Shown: positions 7,017-13,202 of the stretch, in pieces
Layout of the letters: each line of letters opens with the position of its first letter
Position numbering within the stretch: position 1 is the stretch's first letter
Origin: Aquificaceae bacterium
Lineage (GTDB): Bacteria > Aquificota > Aquificia > Aquificales > Aquificaceae
DNA length: 13,202 nt
Direction: 5' to 3'
Assembly: GCA_027014185.1 (NCBI GenBank)
Contig: JALWEK010000071.1
Span: 1 to 13,202, forward strand
Notes under the pieces: generated by a model
The model's database searches: none
What the model was told of the DNA's origin: nothing
The model's input: only the letters and a program-made list of their open reading frames with translations
Translations under genes and position numbers: made by a program

Positions 7017-7907
7017 ATGGAGAAAGATCCTAAAACCCATCAAAGAGAAGAGCACGAAAAGCCGAAGGTCGTGGAAGAGGGAATATGGGTCGCAGGCGAG
7101 GCGCTGAAGAAAGCCCCCAGACTTAGAGGCGTACCCACAGGGGTGGAGGGTCTCGATGAACTCTTTTTCCACACGGAGATCAAGGACGGGAAGGTTGTCA
7201 AGAAACCTCTGGGAGGTATCCCCGAGTACGCGGTGGTGAACCTCACGGGCGTATCCGATACGGGAAAGTCCCTCATGGTGGAGCAGTACACGGTGAAGCA
7301 GGCCGAAAGGGGGGACGTGGTGGCCTTCATAACGGTTGAGAGCCCGGCACCCTTCGTTACCATGAGCCTGAAAGAGAGGGCCACCGCGATGGGTATAGAC
7401 TTCAGCCAGATAGAGAACCGTATAATCCTGATAGACGCGGCGAGCCACACGAGCCTGAGAGACAATATACCCAACCTCCTCGCTACCCTCGCCTTCGCTA
7501 TAAAGAACTACAAGGTGAGGCACACGGTTATAGACTCGGTAACGGGTCTGTACGAGGCCAAGGAGATGCTCGCCAGAACGGTGGTAAGGCAGCTCTTTAA
7601 CTTCATGAAGAAGTGGTACCAGACGGCCATATTCGTTTCCCAGAAGAGGAGTGGTCACGAGGAGCTATCGGCAGAGGCGGCGGGAGGATACGCTGTGAGT
7701 CACATAGTAGATTGCACTATGGTCCTTGCGAAGGAGCTGATAATGACTAGGAGCCAGTCGAACCTGTATAAAAAGCCCATAGGGGACATAGTCAGGCTAT
7801 TCAGGATAGACGGATGCAGACTCTGCGGGCACGACACGAAGACCCACTACCTGGAGATAACTGAGACCGGGCTGGTGAAGATTGGCGAGCCGCTCAGTGC
7901 CGGATAA
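7017..7907 (+). CDS. KaiC/RadA-superfamily ATPase with Cys/His-rich C-terminus
   Basis: This is a RecA-fold ATPase of the single-domain KaiC-like group. RGVPTGVEGLDELF (37-50) is the entry motif of KaiC-type domains, GVSDTGKS (78-85) the Walker A, VES (107-109) the probable catalytic Glu strand, and HTVIDSV (169-175) the Walker B. Between the entry motif and Walker A there is a longer stretch than usual (51-70, basic and acidic). The end carries CRLCGH (267-272) and H277, a CxxCxH...H pattern that could bind a metal. The function is unknown; relatives act in signalling, gas-vesicle or repair-related settings, mainly in archaea and thermophiles. The start is fixed by AAGGAGGGG 7 bases before the ATG, downstream of a TATAGT at 6987-6992. 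It is followed 35 bases later by an HTH gene, which suggests a regulatory pair. Confidence 0.85.
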   Translation: MEKDPKTHQREEHEKPKVVEEGIWVAGEALKKAPRLRGVPTGVEGLDELFFHTEIKDGKVVKKPLGGIPEYAVVNLTGVSDTGKSLMVEQYTVKQAERGDVVAFITVESPAPFVTMSLKERATAMGIDFSQIENRIILIDAASHTSLRDNIPNLLATLAFAIKNYKVRHTVIDSVTGLYEAKEMLARTVVRQLFNFMKKWYQTAIFVSQKRSGHEELSAEAAGGYAVSHIVDCTMVLAKELIMTRSQSNLYKKPIGDIVRLFRIDGCRLCGHDTKTHYLEITETGLVKIGEPLSAG

Positions 7908-7928
7908 AATAATAAATAAAAAATCCAC

Positions 7929-7935
7929 AGGAGGG
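7929..7935 (+). promoter_or_regulatory. Shine-Dalgarno site of the HTH regulator gene
   Basis: AGGAGGG with 7 bases to the ATG, in the AT-rich 35-base spacer after the ATPase gene. Confidence 0.8.
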
Positions 7936-7942
7936 TGAAAGG

Positions 7943-8158
7943 ATGGTGGGAGAGAGAGTAAGGAAGGTTAGAGAGGAGAGAGGCCTCTCCTTGGAGGAGT
8001 TCGCCAAGAAGGTGGGAATACCAGCCTCGAGGCTTGAGGAGATAGAGAGCGGCAAGCTCGAGCCCTGCGACGCAACGTTGGTTTACATATCAAAGCTCTT
8101 CGACGTGGACTTCTGGTGGCTCAAGGAGGGTCGGGAGCAGACGGTAAAGGTCGCCTGA
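7943..8158 (+). CDS. small Xre-type helix-turn-helix regulator, 71 aa
   Basis: The protein is a single HTH_3 (Cro/C1) domain. The DNA-reading helix pair lies at about residues 17-38 (LSLEEFAKKVGIPASRLEEI), followed by ESGKLEP, the typical loop after the recognition helix. The C-terminal part (about 45-65, ending DVDFWWLKEG) completes the five-helix bundle. It has no additional ligand or dimerisation domain, so it may act as a dimer or through a partner. AGGAGGG lies 7 bases before the ATG. The gene is probably co-transcribed with the KaiC-like ATPase across a 35-base AT-rich spacer, and its stop lies 1 base from the stop of the opposing hisIE. The target operator is unknown; autoregulation would be typical for the family. 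Confidence 0.88.
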   Translation: MVGERVRKVREERGLSLEEFAKKVGIPASRLEEIESGKLEPCDATLVYISKLFDVDFWWLKEGREQTVKVA

Positions 8159-8159
8159 G

Positions 8160-8777
8160 CTACTTCATCCTCTTTATAAGCTCCTCCATAACCTCGGTTA
8201 TCTCAACGCCCTCCATCGTGAGGGCGAGCGTTAGCATATAAAGCATATCTGCGGTCTCGTAGAGTATCTCTTCCCTTTTGCCGTTCTTCAGGGCTATCAG
8301 CGTCTCTACGGCCTCCTCGCCGAACTTCTGAAGTACCCTGTCTAGGCCTTCATCCGCCAGCTTTACGGTGTAGGAGCCCTCAGGCTTTTTCTCCAGCCTT
8401 TCCTTCACCATCTCTTGAAGGCGCGGAAGTGCCTCGAAGGGGAGGGGTTTCTCTACTCTATTCCCGTCTATATCCCTGTAAAAGCAGTTCCTCTCTCCGG
8501 TGTGGCAGGCCCTGTTCTTCTCCTGCTCTATCACGTATATGAGGGTGTCCTCGTCGCAGTCCACCCTGACCTCGCGAACCTTCTGGAGCTCTCCAGAGGT
8601 CTCTCCCTTCTTCCATATCTTCTTCTTGCTTCTTGAGTAGTAATGGGCGTAGCCTGTCTCAAGGGTCCTCCTGATAGCTTCCTCGTTCGCCCAGGCTAGC
8701 ATTCTGATCTCACCCGTTCTGTAATCCTGGGCCACAACGGGTATTAGGCCATCCTCGTTGAATTTGAGCTCTACCAT
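8160..8777 (-). CDS. hisIE: bifunctional phosphoribosyl-AMP cyclohydrolase / phosphoribosyl-ATP pyrophosphatase
   Basis: The enzyme performs the second and third steps of histidine synthesis. The N-terminal HisI domain (about 1-112) carries VVAQDYRTGEIRMLAWAN (14-31), YSRSKKKIWKKGETSG (47-62) and the metal site DCDED (73-77) with C91-H92-T and C98. The C-terminal HisE domain (about 115-205) shows KFGEEAVETLIALK (151-164) and ETADMLYMLTLAL (174-186), the acidic residues that hold Mg2+. The 205-residue length is normal for a fused HisIE. It starts 3 bases after hemE ends, so the two probably share a message although the pathways are unrelated. A TAGAAT (8788-8793 on this strand) lies 10 bases before the ATG inside hemE, and only a weak ribosome site is visible. 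Confidence 0.96.
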   Translation of the reverse strand: MVELKFNEDGLIPVVAQDYRTGEIRMLAWANEEAIRRTLETGYAHYYSRSKKKIWKKGETSGELQKVREVRVDCDEDTLIYVIEQEKNRACHTGERNCFYRDIDGNRVEKPLPFEALPRLQEMVKERLEKKPEGSYTVKLADEGLDRVLQKFGEEAVETLIALKNGKREEILYETADMLYMLTLALTMEGVEITEVMEELIKRMK

Positions 8778-8780
8778 AAC

Positions 8781-9794
8781 TCAGTTAATTCTATAGTTTT
8801 TGACCGTTTCCACAAGGAGCTTGACCTTATCGAAATCCATGTCGGGGGCGAGGCCGTGTCCCAGGTTGAATACATAGCCCGTCTTCCTAGGAATACTCCT
8901 GAGGAGCTCGAGAGTCTTGAACTTCACGGTATCCTCCTTGGCGTAGAGAACGGTGGGCTCCAGGTTTCCCTGAAGGACCTTATCCGTTCTGAGCGCCTCT
9001 AAGGAGAGGTCCACGCTCCAATCTACCGAGAGAACGTCCGCCTTCGTCTCCCTGACAAGGTCTATAAAGGAGGAGGATCCCCTGAAGAAGTAAGAGACCG
9101 GTGTGTCGAACCTCTCCTTGAGTTTCTCGATCAGCTCCGAGACGTAGGGTAGGACGAACTCCTCGTAATCGGACCTGCCCAGATGCAGGGCCCAGCTATC
9201 GAACACCTGGACCATATCGGCCCCGGCCTCTATCTGTCGGGATAGGTACTGGTAAACGACATCGGTGAGCATCTCCATTAGCCTGTTGAAGTCAAACTCC
9301 CTCTCCCACATGAAGACCTTTGTCTTCCTGAAATCTCTGCTCGCCCCGCCCTCTATGAGGTAGCTTAGGAGCGTGAAGGGAGCCCCCGCAAAGCCTATAA
9401 CAGGAACTTCATCCTGGGCCTTCTTCACCCTTCTGATTATCTCGTAAACGTAAGCGTTCTCCTGAGGGTCGTACTTTTTAAGATCGGATATCCTTCCGCC
9501 CCACTCGAGCCTGGGCCCCTCACCCTCCAAGAACTCCACCTTAACCCCGAGGGCCTCCAGGGGAACAAGGATGTCGGAGAAAATTATTACCGCGTCCACG
9601 CCGAGGAGTCTCAGGGGTAGCAGGGAAACCTCCACAGCGAGGTCCACGTTCTTGCAAAAGCTCAAAAAATCCTCCTCGCGGGCTCTCAAGTCCCTGTACT
9701 CCCTCATGTACCTTCCCGCCTGGCGCATGAGCCATACCGGGAAGCGTTCGATCGGATCCTTTCTAATAGCTCTGAGAAGCAGGTAGTTCTTCAT
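8781..9794 (-). CDS. hemE: uroporphyrinogen decarboxylase
   Basis: The enzyme converts uroporphyrinogen III to coproporphyrinogen III in haem synthesis. The first family signature, PVWLMRQAGRYMREYR, is at 19-34. The catalytic Asp is D74 in IIFSDILVPLEALG (70-83). Y145 in FTLLSYLIEGG, S200 in QVFDSWALHLG and H313 in FNLGHGL correspond to the substrate-contacting Tyr, Ser and His known from the human enzyme. The length of 337 residues is usual. No Shine-Dalgarno site precedes the ATG; instead a perfect TATAAT (9803-9808 on this strand) lies 8 bases before it, as for nadD and the deacetylase gene. It heads a two-gene unit with hisIE and is divergent from the 124-residue unknown. Confidence 0.97.
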   Translation of the reverse strand: MKNYLLLRAIRKDPIERFPVWLMRQAGRYMREYRDLRAREEDFLSFCKNVDLAVEVSLLPLRLLGVDAVIIFSDILVPLEALGVKVEFLEGEGPRLEWGGRISDLKKYDPQENAYVYEIIRRVKKAQDEVPVIGFAGAPFTLLSYLIEGGASRDFRKTKVFMWEREFDFNRLMEMLTDVVYQYLSRQIEAGADMVQVFDSWALHLGRSDYEEFVLPYVSELIEKLKERFDTPVSYFFRGSSSFIDLVRETKADVLSVDWSVDLSLEALRTDKVLQGNLEPTVLYAKEDTVKFKTLELLRSIPRKTGYVFNLGHGLAPDMDFDKVKLLVETVKNYRIN

Positions 9795-9860
9795 GAGAGA
9801 AGATTATATGAGATATATCCTTTCTGCAGGGTGAGCTTCGGGTTTATAGTTTGAACTGGT
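9795..9860. promoter_or_regulatory. divergent promoter region between hemE and the 124-aa unknown
   Basis: The region is 66 bases long. On the minus strand a perfect TATAAT (9803-9808) lies 8 bases before the hemE ATG. On the plus strand TATAGT (9845-9850) lies 10 bases before the ATG at 9861. Neither gene has a Shine-Dalgarno site, so both messages would have almost no leader. Confidence 0.55.
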
Positions 9861-10235
9861 ATGCTGAAAAAACTGAAGGAGATATTTTCAAGGAAGGAAG
9901 AACCCCAGAAGGCCGAAGAGGTTCGGGAAGAGGTAAAGGAAGAGCACAGTGAGGTTCGTGAGCACCCTCAAACCGAAGAGAAGGAGGAGAGGAAGGTAAG
10001 GCCCCTTACACCACAGGAGCTTGAGATATTCAAGCAGGGCATGGGTATAACACCCCACAACTACTGGACCTGGGCAAGCAGGACGAAGAGCTTTAAACTC
10101 CTGACAGACGGTGAGTACGTCTGGGTCGAAGGCTTCGAAGACCACATAGGAAAACAGCTTCCGCTTACCCAGCAGAGGGCCTGGAGCTGGGAGTTCATAA
10201 AGCGCAGGCTTCAGGATTTCGGGGGACAGGGTTAA
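9861..10235 (+). CDS. conserved-looking hypothetical protein, 124 aa, with charged linker
   Basis: I do not recognise this protein. Residues 1-12 are basic and mildly amphipathic (MLKKLKEIFSRK). Residues 13-48 are a low-complexity Glu/Lys/Arg/Val stretch, probably disordered or helical. The compact C-terminal part (about 49-120) looks folded and rich in aromatics, with LTPQELEIFKQG (49-60), GITPHNYWTWASRTKSF (62-78) and QQRAWSWEFIKRRL (103-116). No signal peptide or membrane segment is visible. An in-frame TGA at 9852-9854 fixes the start close to this ATG. No Shine-Dalgarno site is seen, but TATAGT (9845-9850) lies 10 bases upstream, suggesting a very short leader. It leads a run of same-strand genes (yjbQ, rseP, ppa, kdsD). 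The spacing to yjbQ is 11 bases. Confidence 0.75.
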   Translation: MLKKLKEIFSRKEEPQKAEEVREEVKEEHSEVREHPQTEEKEERKVRPLTPQELEIFKQGMGITPHNYWTWASRTKSFKLLTDGEYVWVEGFEDHIGKQLPLTQQRAWSWEFIKRRLQDFGGQG

Positions 10236-10238
10236 AAT
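10233..10238 (+). promoter_or_regulatory. TAAAAT -10-like box 8 bases before yjbQ ATG
   Basis: The box matches TATAAT at five of six positions, overlaps the stop codon of the preceding gene, and stands at the same 8-base distance as the boxes of nadD, hemE and the deacetylase gene. yjbQ has no Shine-Dalgarno site. This suggests an internal promoter making yjbQ-rseP-ppa-kdsD independently. Confidence 0.4.
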
Positions 10239-10246
10239 ACTTCCCC

Positions 10247-10651
10247 ATGACGGAAGTTTTCAAGGTAAGAACCACGAAGCACACCAGCATGGTGAACATA
10301 ACCCCCCAGGTCAGGGATGTGGTAAGGCGCTCCGGTATCAAGGAGGGCCTATGCGTAGTCTACGTTCCCCATACAACAGCCTGTGTATTCATAAACGAAG
10401 GTGCCGATCCGGACGTGGTTAAGGACATAGCTTACATGGTTGAAAGGCTGGTACCCTGGAGCGACCCTAACTACGAACACGGAGAGGGGAACTCGGCAGC
10501 CCACATAAGGAGCGCCATAATAGGTAACTCGAGGATTATCCCCGTTGTGGACGGAGAACTTTCCCTCGGGACATGGGAGGCCATCTTCCTGGCCGAGTTC
10601 GACGGTCCCAGGGAGAGGAAGGTTATAGTTAAGGTTATCAAGGAGGAGTAA
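10247..10651 (+). CDS. yjbQ: YjbQ family protein (UPF0047)
   Basis: This is a small trimeric-fold protein of the YjbQ/UPF0047 family. Visible signatures are VPHTTACVFINEGADPDV (40-57, H42 and E51), EHGEGNSAAHIRSAIIG (77-93, H78 and H86) and VDGELSLGTWEAIFLAEFDGPR (101-122). The conserved histidines suggest a metal site. Members have been credited with weak thiamine-phosphate synthase activity when overproduced, but the physiological role is unsettled. The 134-residue length is normal. The ATG has no Shine-Dalgarno site; TAAAAT (10233-10238) lies 8 bases before it, inside the gap after the preceding gene. The stop codon shares one base with the rseP start (TAATG), so the two are probably translationally coupled. 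Confidence 0.93.
   Translation: MTEVFKVRTTKHTSMVNITPQVRDVVRRSGIKEGLCVVYVPHTTACVFINEGADPDVVKDIAYMVERLVPWSDPNYEHGEGNSAAHIRSAIIGNSRIIPVVDGELSLGTWEAIFLAEFDGPRERKVIVKVIKEE
10641..10648 (+). promoter_or_regulatory. Shine-Dalgarno site of rseP inside yjbQ end
   Basis: AGGAGGAG encodes the last Glu codons of yjbQ and lies just before the TAATG stop/start junction, favouring coupled translation of rseP. Confidence 0.7.
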
Positions 10652-11967
10652 TGGAAACTATCCTGGCTTTCCTGGTGCTCGTGGGATTTCTTATATGGTT
10701 CCACGAGCTTGGACATTTCCTATTTGCAAAGCTCTTCGGCGTCAGGGTGGAGGTGTTTTCGGTTGGGTTCGGCCCGGCCCTGGTGGCCAAGAGGTTCGGT
10801 GAGACCATGTACCAGGTGGCCGCCATTCCCCTCGGCGGGTACGTGAAGCTCTACGGAGAGGAGGAGAGGCTCGAAGACCCGAAGGCGTTCTCCTCCAAAC
10901 CCAACTGGCAGAAGATACTGATAGCCTTCGGAGGTCCTCTGTTCAACATAATCCTGACGGTAGTCCTGCTCACAGTGGTTTTCACAGCTGGGGTGGAGGT
11001 TCCAAAGTACGCCAAAGAGCCTGCGGTTGTCGGCTACGTAGAGGAAAACTCCTGGGCGAGCAGGGTAGGTATAAGGCCCGGAGACAGGATAATCAAGATA
11101 GGTGATGTGGAGATAAAGAGCTGGGAGGAGATAAGGCAGGCGGTTCTCAAGAACACACTCGAAGGTGAGAGGAAGGTAAAGATCCTCATAGAGAGGAACG
11201 GAAAGCTCATAACGCTGCAAGCTACCCTGCCAAAGCTCGAAACCGGACAGGAGAGCTTAGGCATAAACCCCTCCTTAGAGCCCGTTGTGGGGAGGGTCTT
11301 CGAGAAGATACCCGGGGTGGGGCCAGCCCCCGCGTACCAGGTGGGTATAAGGCCCGGAGACAGGATACTGGAGATAAACGGTGTTCCCGTGAAGAGCTGG
11401 TACGAAGCTGTCAAGCTGATAAGGGAGAGCAAGGGAGAGCCTATAAAGCTGAAGCTAAAGCGAGGAGACGAGATACTGGAGAAGGAGGTAGTCCCTGCCC
11501 TCCATCCCAAGACCAAGCTCCCCGTTCTCGGTATAGCCCCAAGGGTGGAGACGGTAAAGGAATCCTATCCCGTTGGTGAAGCGGCCCTTATGGCCCTCAA
11601 TAGAACCAAGGAGCTTTTCCTCCTGACCTTTGAGGTCCTCGGAGGGCTTATCACCGGAGCTGTTTCCATAAAGACCTTAGGGGGACCGATAGCTATAGCC
11701 CAGTTCGCAGGACAGGCGGCGCAGAGTGGGATAATACCTTACCTGTCATCCATGGCGTTCATTTCACTACAGCTAGGTATCTTCAACCTACTCCCCCTTC
11801 CGATCCTGGACGGTGGGCTGATACTCCTCTTTCTAATTGAAAGTATCCGCAGGAGACCGCTACCCGATAAGTTCAAGGAGTACTGGCAGAAGGTTGGTTT
11901 TGCCCTGATAATTTCACTTATGGCCTTCGTGGTAATAAACGATCTGCTTCGTCTTGTAGGAAAATAG
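10651..11967 (+). CDS. rseP: site-2 (RIP) zinc metalloprotease with two PDZ domains
   Basis: This inner-membrane protease cuts transmembrane segments, classically anti-sigma factors after a first periplasmic cut. The zinc motif HELGH (H18, E19, H22) lies in the first membrane helix, and the third ligand is D387 in NLLPLPILDGG (379-389). Other membrane segments are at about 88-112, 362-398 and 415-436. Two PDZ domains (about 125-195 and 215-285) each contain GIRPGDRI (140-147 and 232-239), and the DNA for these loops is nearly identical. The length of 438 residues is typical. AGGAGG, 4 bases before the ATG, lies in the end of yjbQ. No anti-sigma gene is present in the window, so the substrate is unknown. 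It is followed by ppa after 18 bases. Confidence 0.95.
   Translation: METILAFLVLVGFLIWFHELGHFLFAKLFGVRVEVFSVGFGPALVAKRFGETMYQVAAIPLGGYVKLYGEEERLEDPKAFSSKPNWQKILIAFGGPLFNIILTVVLLTVVFTAGVEVPKYAKEPAVVGYVEENSWASRVGIRPGDRIIKIGDVEIKSWEEIRQAVLKNTLEGERKVKILIERNGKLITLQATLPKLETGQESLGINPSLEPVVGRVFEKIPGVGPAPAYQVGIRPGDRILEINGVPVKSWYEAVKLIRESKGEPIKLKLKRGDEILEKEVVPALHPKTKLPVLGIAPRVETVKESYPVGEAALMALNRTKELFLLTFEVLGGLITGAVSIKTLGGPIAIAQFAGQAAQSGIIPYLSSMAFISLQLGIFNLLPLPILDGGLILLFLIESIRRRPLPDKFKEYWQKVGFALIISLMAFVVINDLLRLVGK
11068..11091 (+). repeat. 24-base direct repeat, copy 1 (first PDZ loop of rseP)
   Basis: These 24 bases encode GIRPGDRI and are identical to 11344-11367, 276 bases (92 codons) downstream and in the same frame. 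Four further bases upstream match with one change. It marks the duplicated PDZ domain. Confidence 0.85.
11344..11367 (+). repeat. 24-base direct repeat, copy 2 (second PDZ loop of rseP)
   Basis: This copy is identical at every synonymous position to 11068-11091, while the surrounding PDZ sequences have diverged. Recent gene conversion between the two PDZ modules, or strong codon constraint, could explain it. Confidence 0.85.
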
Positions 11968-11973
11968 TTATGA

Positions 11974-11978
11974 GGAGG
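11974..11978 (+). promoter_or_regulatory. Shine-Dalgarno site of ppa that decides its start
   Basis: GGAGG is 7 bases from the ATG at 11986 but only 1 base from the in-frame GTG at 11980, so the ATG is the real start. Confidence 0.75.
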
Positions 11979-11985
11979 TGTGAGG

Positions 11986-12516
11986 ATGGGTTTTGAGAAG
12001 ATACCCCCCGGGAAGAACCCTCCCGAGGACATATTCGTCGTGGTCGAGATACCTCAGGGAAGCGGTATAAAGTACGAGGTGGACAAGGAGAGCGGGGCCG
12101 TCTTCGTGGACAGGTTTCTCTTCACAGCCATGTACTACCCCTTCAACTACGGCTTCATCCCCCAGACCCTGGCGGACGACGGGGACCCTGTGGACGTTCT
12201 CGTGATCTCGAGGGAACCGGTTGTTCCGGGATCGGTTATCAGATGCAGGCCGATAGGCATGCTCGAGATGAGGGACGAGGAAGGCATAGATACCAAGCTC
12301 ATAGCGGTGCCCCACTCCAAGCTCGATCCATCCTACGATAAGGTAAAGACGGTGGACGATCTTCCCCAGGTTATCCTCGACAGGATAAAGCACTTCTTCG
12401 AACACTACAAGGAACTCGAACCGGGTAAGTGGGTGAAGGTGGAGAGCTTCAAAGGTGTCCAGAGCGCCATAGATGAGATCAAGAAGGGGATAGAGAACTT
12501 CAAAGCGAAGGCATGA
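11986..12516 (+). CDS. ppa: inorganic pyrophosphatase (family I)
   Basis: The enzyme hydrolyses pyrophosphate and so drives biosynthesis forward. Counting from the ATG at 11986 (176 residues), the active-site residues known from E. coli PPase fall at identical numbers: K29, E31, R43, Y55, D65, D67, D70, D97, D102, K104, Y141 and K142. The signature [10 protein letters not shown] is at 64-73. A GTG at 11980 is in frame, but GGAGG (11974-11978) would then be only 1 base from the start. The ATG gives 7 bases and matches family length and numbering, so I prefer it. It sits between rseP and kdsD; its stop overlaps the kdsD start by 4 bases (ATGA). Pyrophosphate removal would assist the downstream CMP-Kdo step, but the placement may simply be operon packing. 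Confidence 0.97.
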   Translation: MGFEKIPPGKNPPEDIFVVVEIPQGSGIKYEVDKESGAVFVDRFLFTAMYYPFNYGFIPQTLADDGDPVDVLVISREPVVPGSVIRCRPIGMLEMRDEEGIDTKLIAVPHSKLDPSYDKVKTVDDLPQVILDRIKHFFEHYKELEPGKWVKVESFKGVQSAIDEIKKGIENFKAKA

Positions 12517-13202
12517 ACCCTGAGGAGATACTGGAGCAGGGAAGGAAGGTAATAGAGGAGGAGATAAGAGGCTTAGAGAGGCTTAAAGAGAGCCTGGACG
12601 AGAGCTTCGTCAAAGCCGTTGAGATACTTCTCGGGTGCAGGGGCAAGGTAATACTGACGGGGATAGGCAAATCCGGGCACGTAGCCAGGAAGATAGCCTC
12701 GACCCTCGCCAGCACGGGAACGCCCGCCCACTTCCTCCATCCTTCAGAAGCCCTCCACGGGGATCTGGGAGTGATAGACAAGGGCGACGTGGTGATAGCC
12801 ATATCCAACAGCGGGGAGTCGGGGGAAGTATTGGCCCTTGTCCCCTACCTGAAGATGCTGGGTATCCCCCTGATAGCTGTAACCAACAGGCCCGATTCCA
12901 CCCTCGCCAAATACAGCGACGTCCACCTCTTCCTGAACGTGGAAAAGGAGGCATGTCCCCTACAGCTCGCACCCACTACCTCATCGACTGCGACCCTCGC
13001 CCTCGGGGACGCGATAGCGATGGCACTTTTGAGGCTCCGGGGCTTCACGGAAAGAGACTTCGCCCTCAGACACCCTGCGGGAGCCCTCGGAAGAAGGCTC
13101 AGGCTGGTCAAAGACCTCTATCACACGGACGAGGAGCTGCCCCTTGTGAGAGAGGATACCCCCATGCAGGAGGTTATCCTGGAGATAACCTCCAAGGGGT
13201 TC
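12513..13202 (+). CDS. kdsD: arabinose-5-phosphate isomerase, KpsF/GutQ family (3' end outside window)
   Basis: The enzyme interconverts ribulose-5-phosphate and arabinose-5-phosphate, the first step to Kdo for LPS. The frame is open from the ATG at 12513 to the window end (230 residues). The SIS domain (about 30-180) carries [19 protein letters not shown] (49-67), [11 protein letters not shown] (76-86) and ISNSGESGE (97-105). K53, E105, E146 and H187 match the E. coli KdsD catalytic residues K59, E111, E152 and H193 at a constant offset of 6. The family motif [11 protein letters not shown] is at 186-196. The first of the two usual CBS domains begins at about 200 and is cut off. The start overlaps the ppa stop (ATGA), implying translational coupling. 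Its presence implies a Kdo-containing outer membrane. Confidence 0.95.
   Translation, partial: MNPEEILEQGRKVIEEEIRGLERLKESLDESFVKAVEILLGCRGKVILTGIGKSGHVARKIASTLASTGTPAHFLHPSEALHGDLGVIDKGDVVIAISNSGESGEVLALVPYLKMLGIPLIAVTNRPDSTLAKYSDVHLFLNVEKEACPLQLAPTTSSTATLALGDAIAMALLRLRGFTERDFALRHPAGALGRRLRLVKDLYHTDEELPLVREDTPMQEVILEITSKGF

Noticed and set aside
6993..7658. Minus-strand open frame of 221 codons opposite the KaiC-like ATPase gene
   Set aside because: It is antisense to a gene with intact Walker motifs and a strong ribosome site; the predicted protein is unusually rich in His, Arg and Tyr and matches nothing.
10720..11220. Minus-strand open frame of 166 codons opposite rseP
   Set aside because: It is a shadow of the rseP membrane and PDZ region, with no ribosome site or domain.
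11980..11985. GTG start adding two residues to ppa
   Set aside because: The ribosome site would be 1 base away; the ATG gives good spacing and residue numbers identical to E. coli PPase.

Overview
The window reads as a compact chromosome segment from a thermophilic Gram-negative bacterium, most likely Aquificota (inference). The signs are protein sequences rich in Lys, Glu and Arg, heavy use of AGG/AGA for Arg and ATA for Ile, no gap between genes longer than about 66 bases, and a gene for the Kdo branch of LPS synthesis (kdsD) beside rseP. Most of the window is about half G+C. The first ~511 bases are clearly more AT-rich (about 35% G+C by hand count). I cannot name the genus; a member with a genome near 50% G+C would fit better than the AT-richer ones.

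Layout. 1-525 (+): the 3' half of an AT-rich McrC-like nuclease gene, probably the edge of an acquired defence island. 512-1156 (+): an unrecognised multi-pass membrane protein at normal host composition. 1147-2694 (-): nadD followed by a class II-type histone-deacetylase-fold amidohydrolase. 2715-4142 (+): a membrane-anchored diguanylate cyclase. 4108-6953 (-): pepA followed by a CoA-disulfide-reductase/NADH-oxidase-like flavoprotein, with a 4-base overlap. 7017-8158 (+): a KaiC/RadA-type ATPase and a small Xre-type HTH regulator. 8160-9794 (-): hemE followed by hisIE. 9861-13202 (+): a five-gene run of a 124-residue unknown, a YjbQ family protein, rseP, ppa and kdsD (cut by the window end). 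Convergent genes meet with overlaps of 10 and 35 bases or a gap of 1 base, and I see no intrinsic terminator hairpins between them.

The genes are mainly housekeeping: NAD, haem and histidine synthesis, pyrophosphate removal, Kdo supply and envelope proteolysis. Four are signalling or regulatory (c-di-GMP synthesis, the ATPase, the HTH protein and the deacetylase).

The most interesting pattern is in the expression signals. Three genes (nadD, the deacetylase and hemE) have a perfect TATAAT exactly 8 bases before the ATG, and yjbQ has TAAAAT at the same distance. Three of these four lack a Shine-Dalgarno site, and the deacetylase has only a poorly spaced one. Other genes (the ATPase, the HTH gene, pepA, rseP, ppa) have strong, well-spaced Shine-Dalgarno sites. 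This suggests a mix of leaderless and leadered transcripts. I found no tRNA, rRNA, CRISPR array, insertion sequence or riboswitch that I could support.
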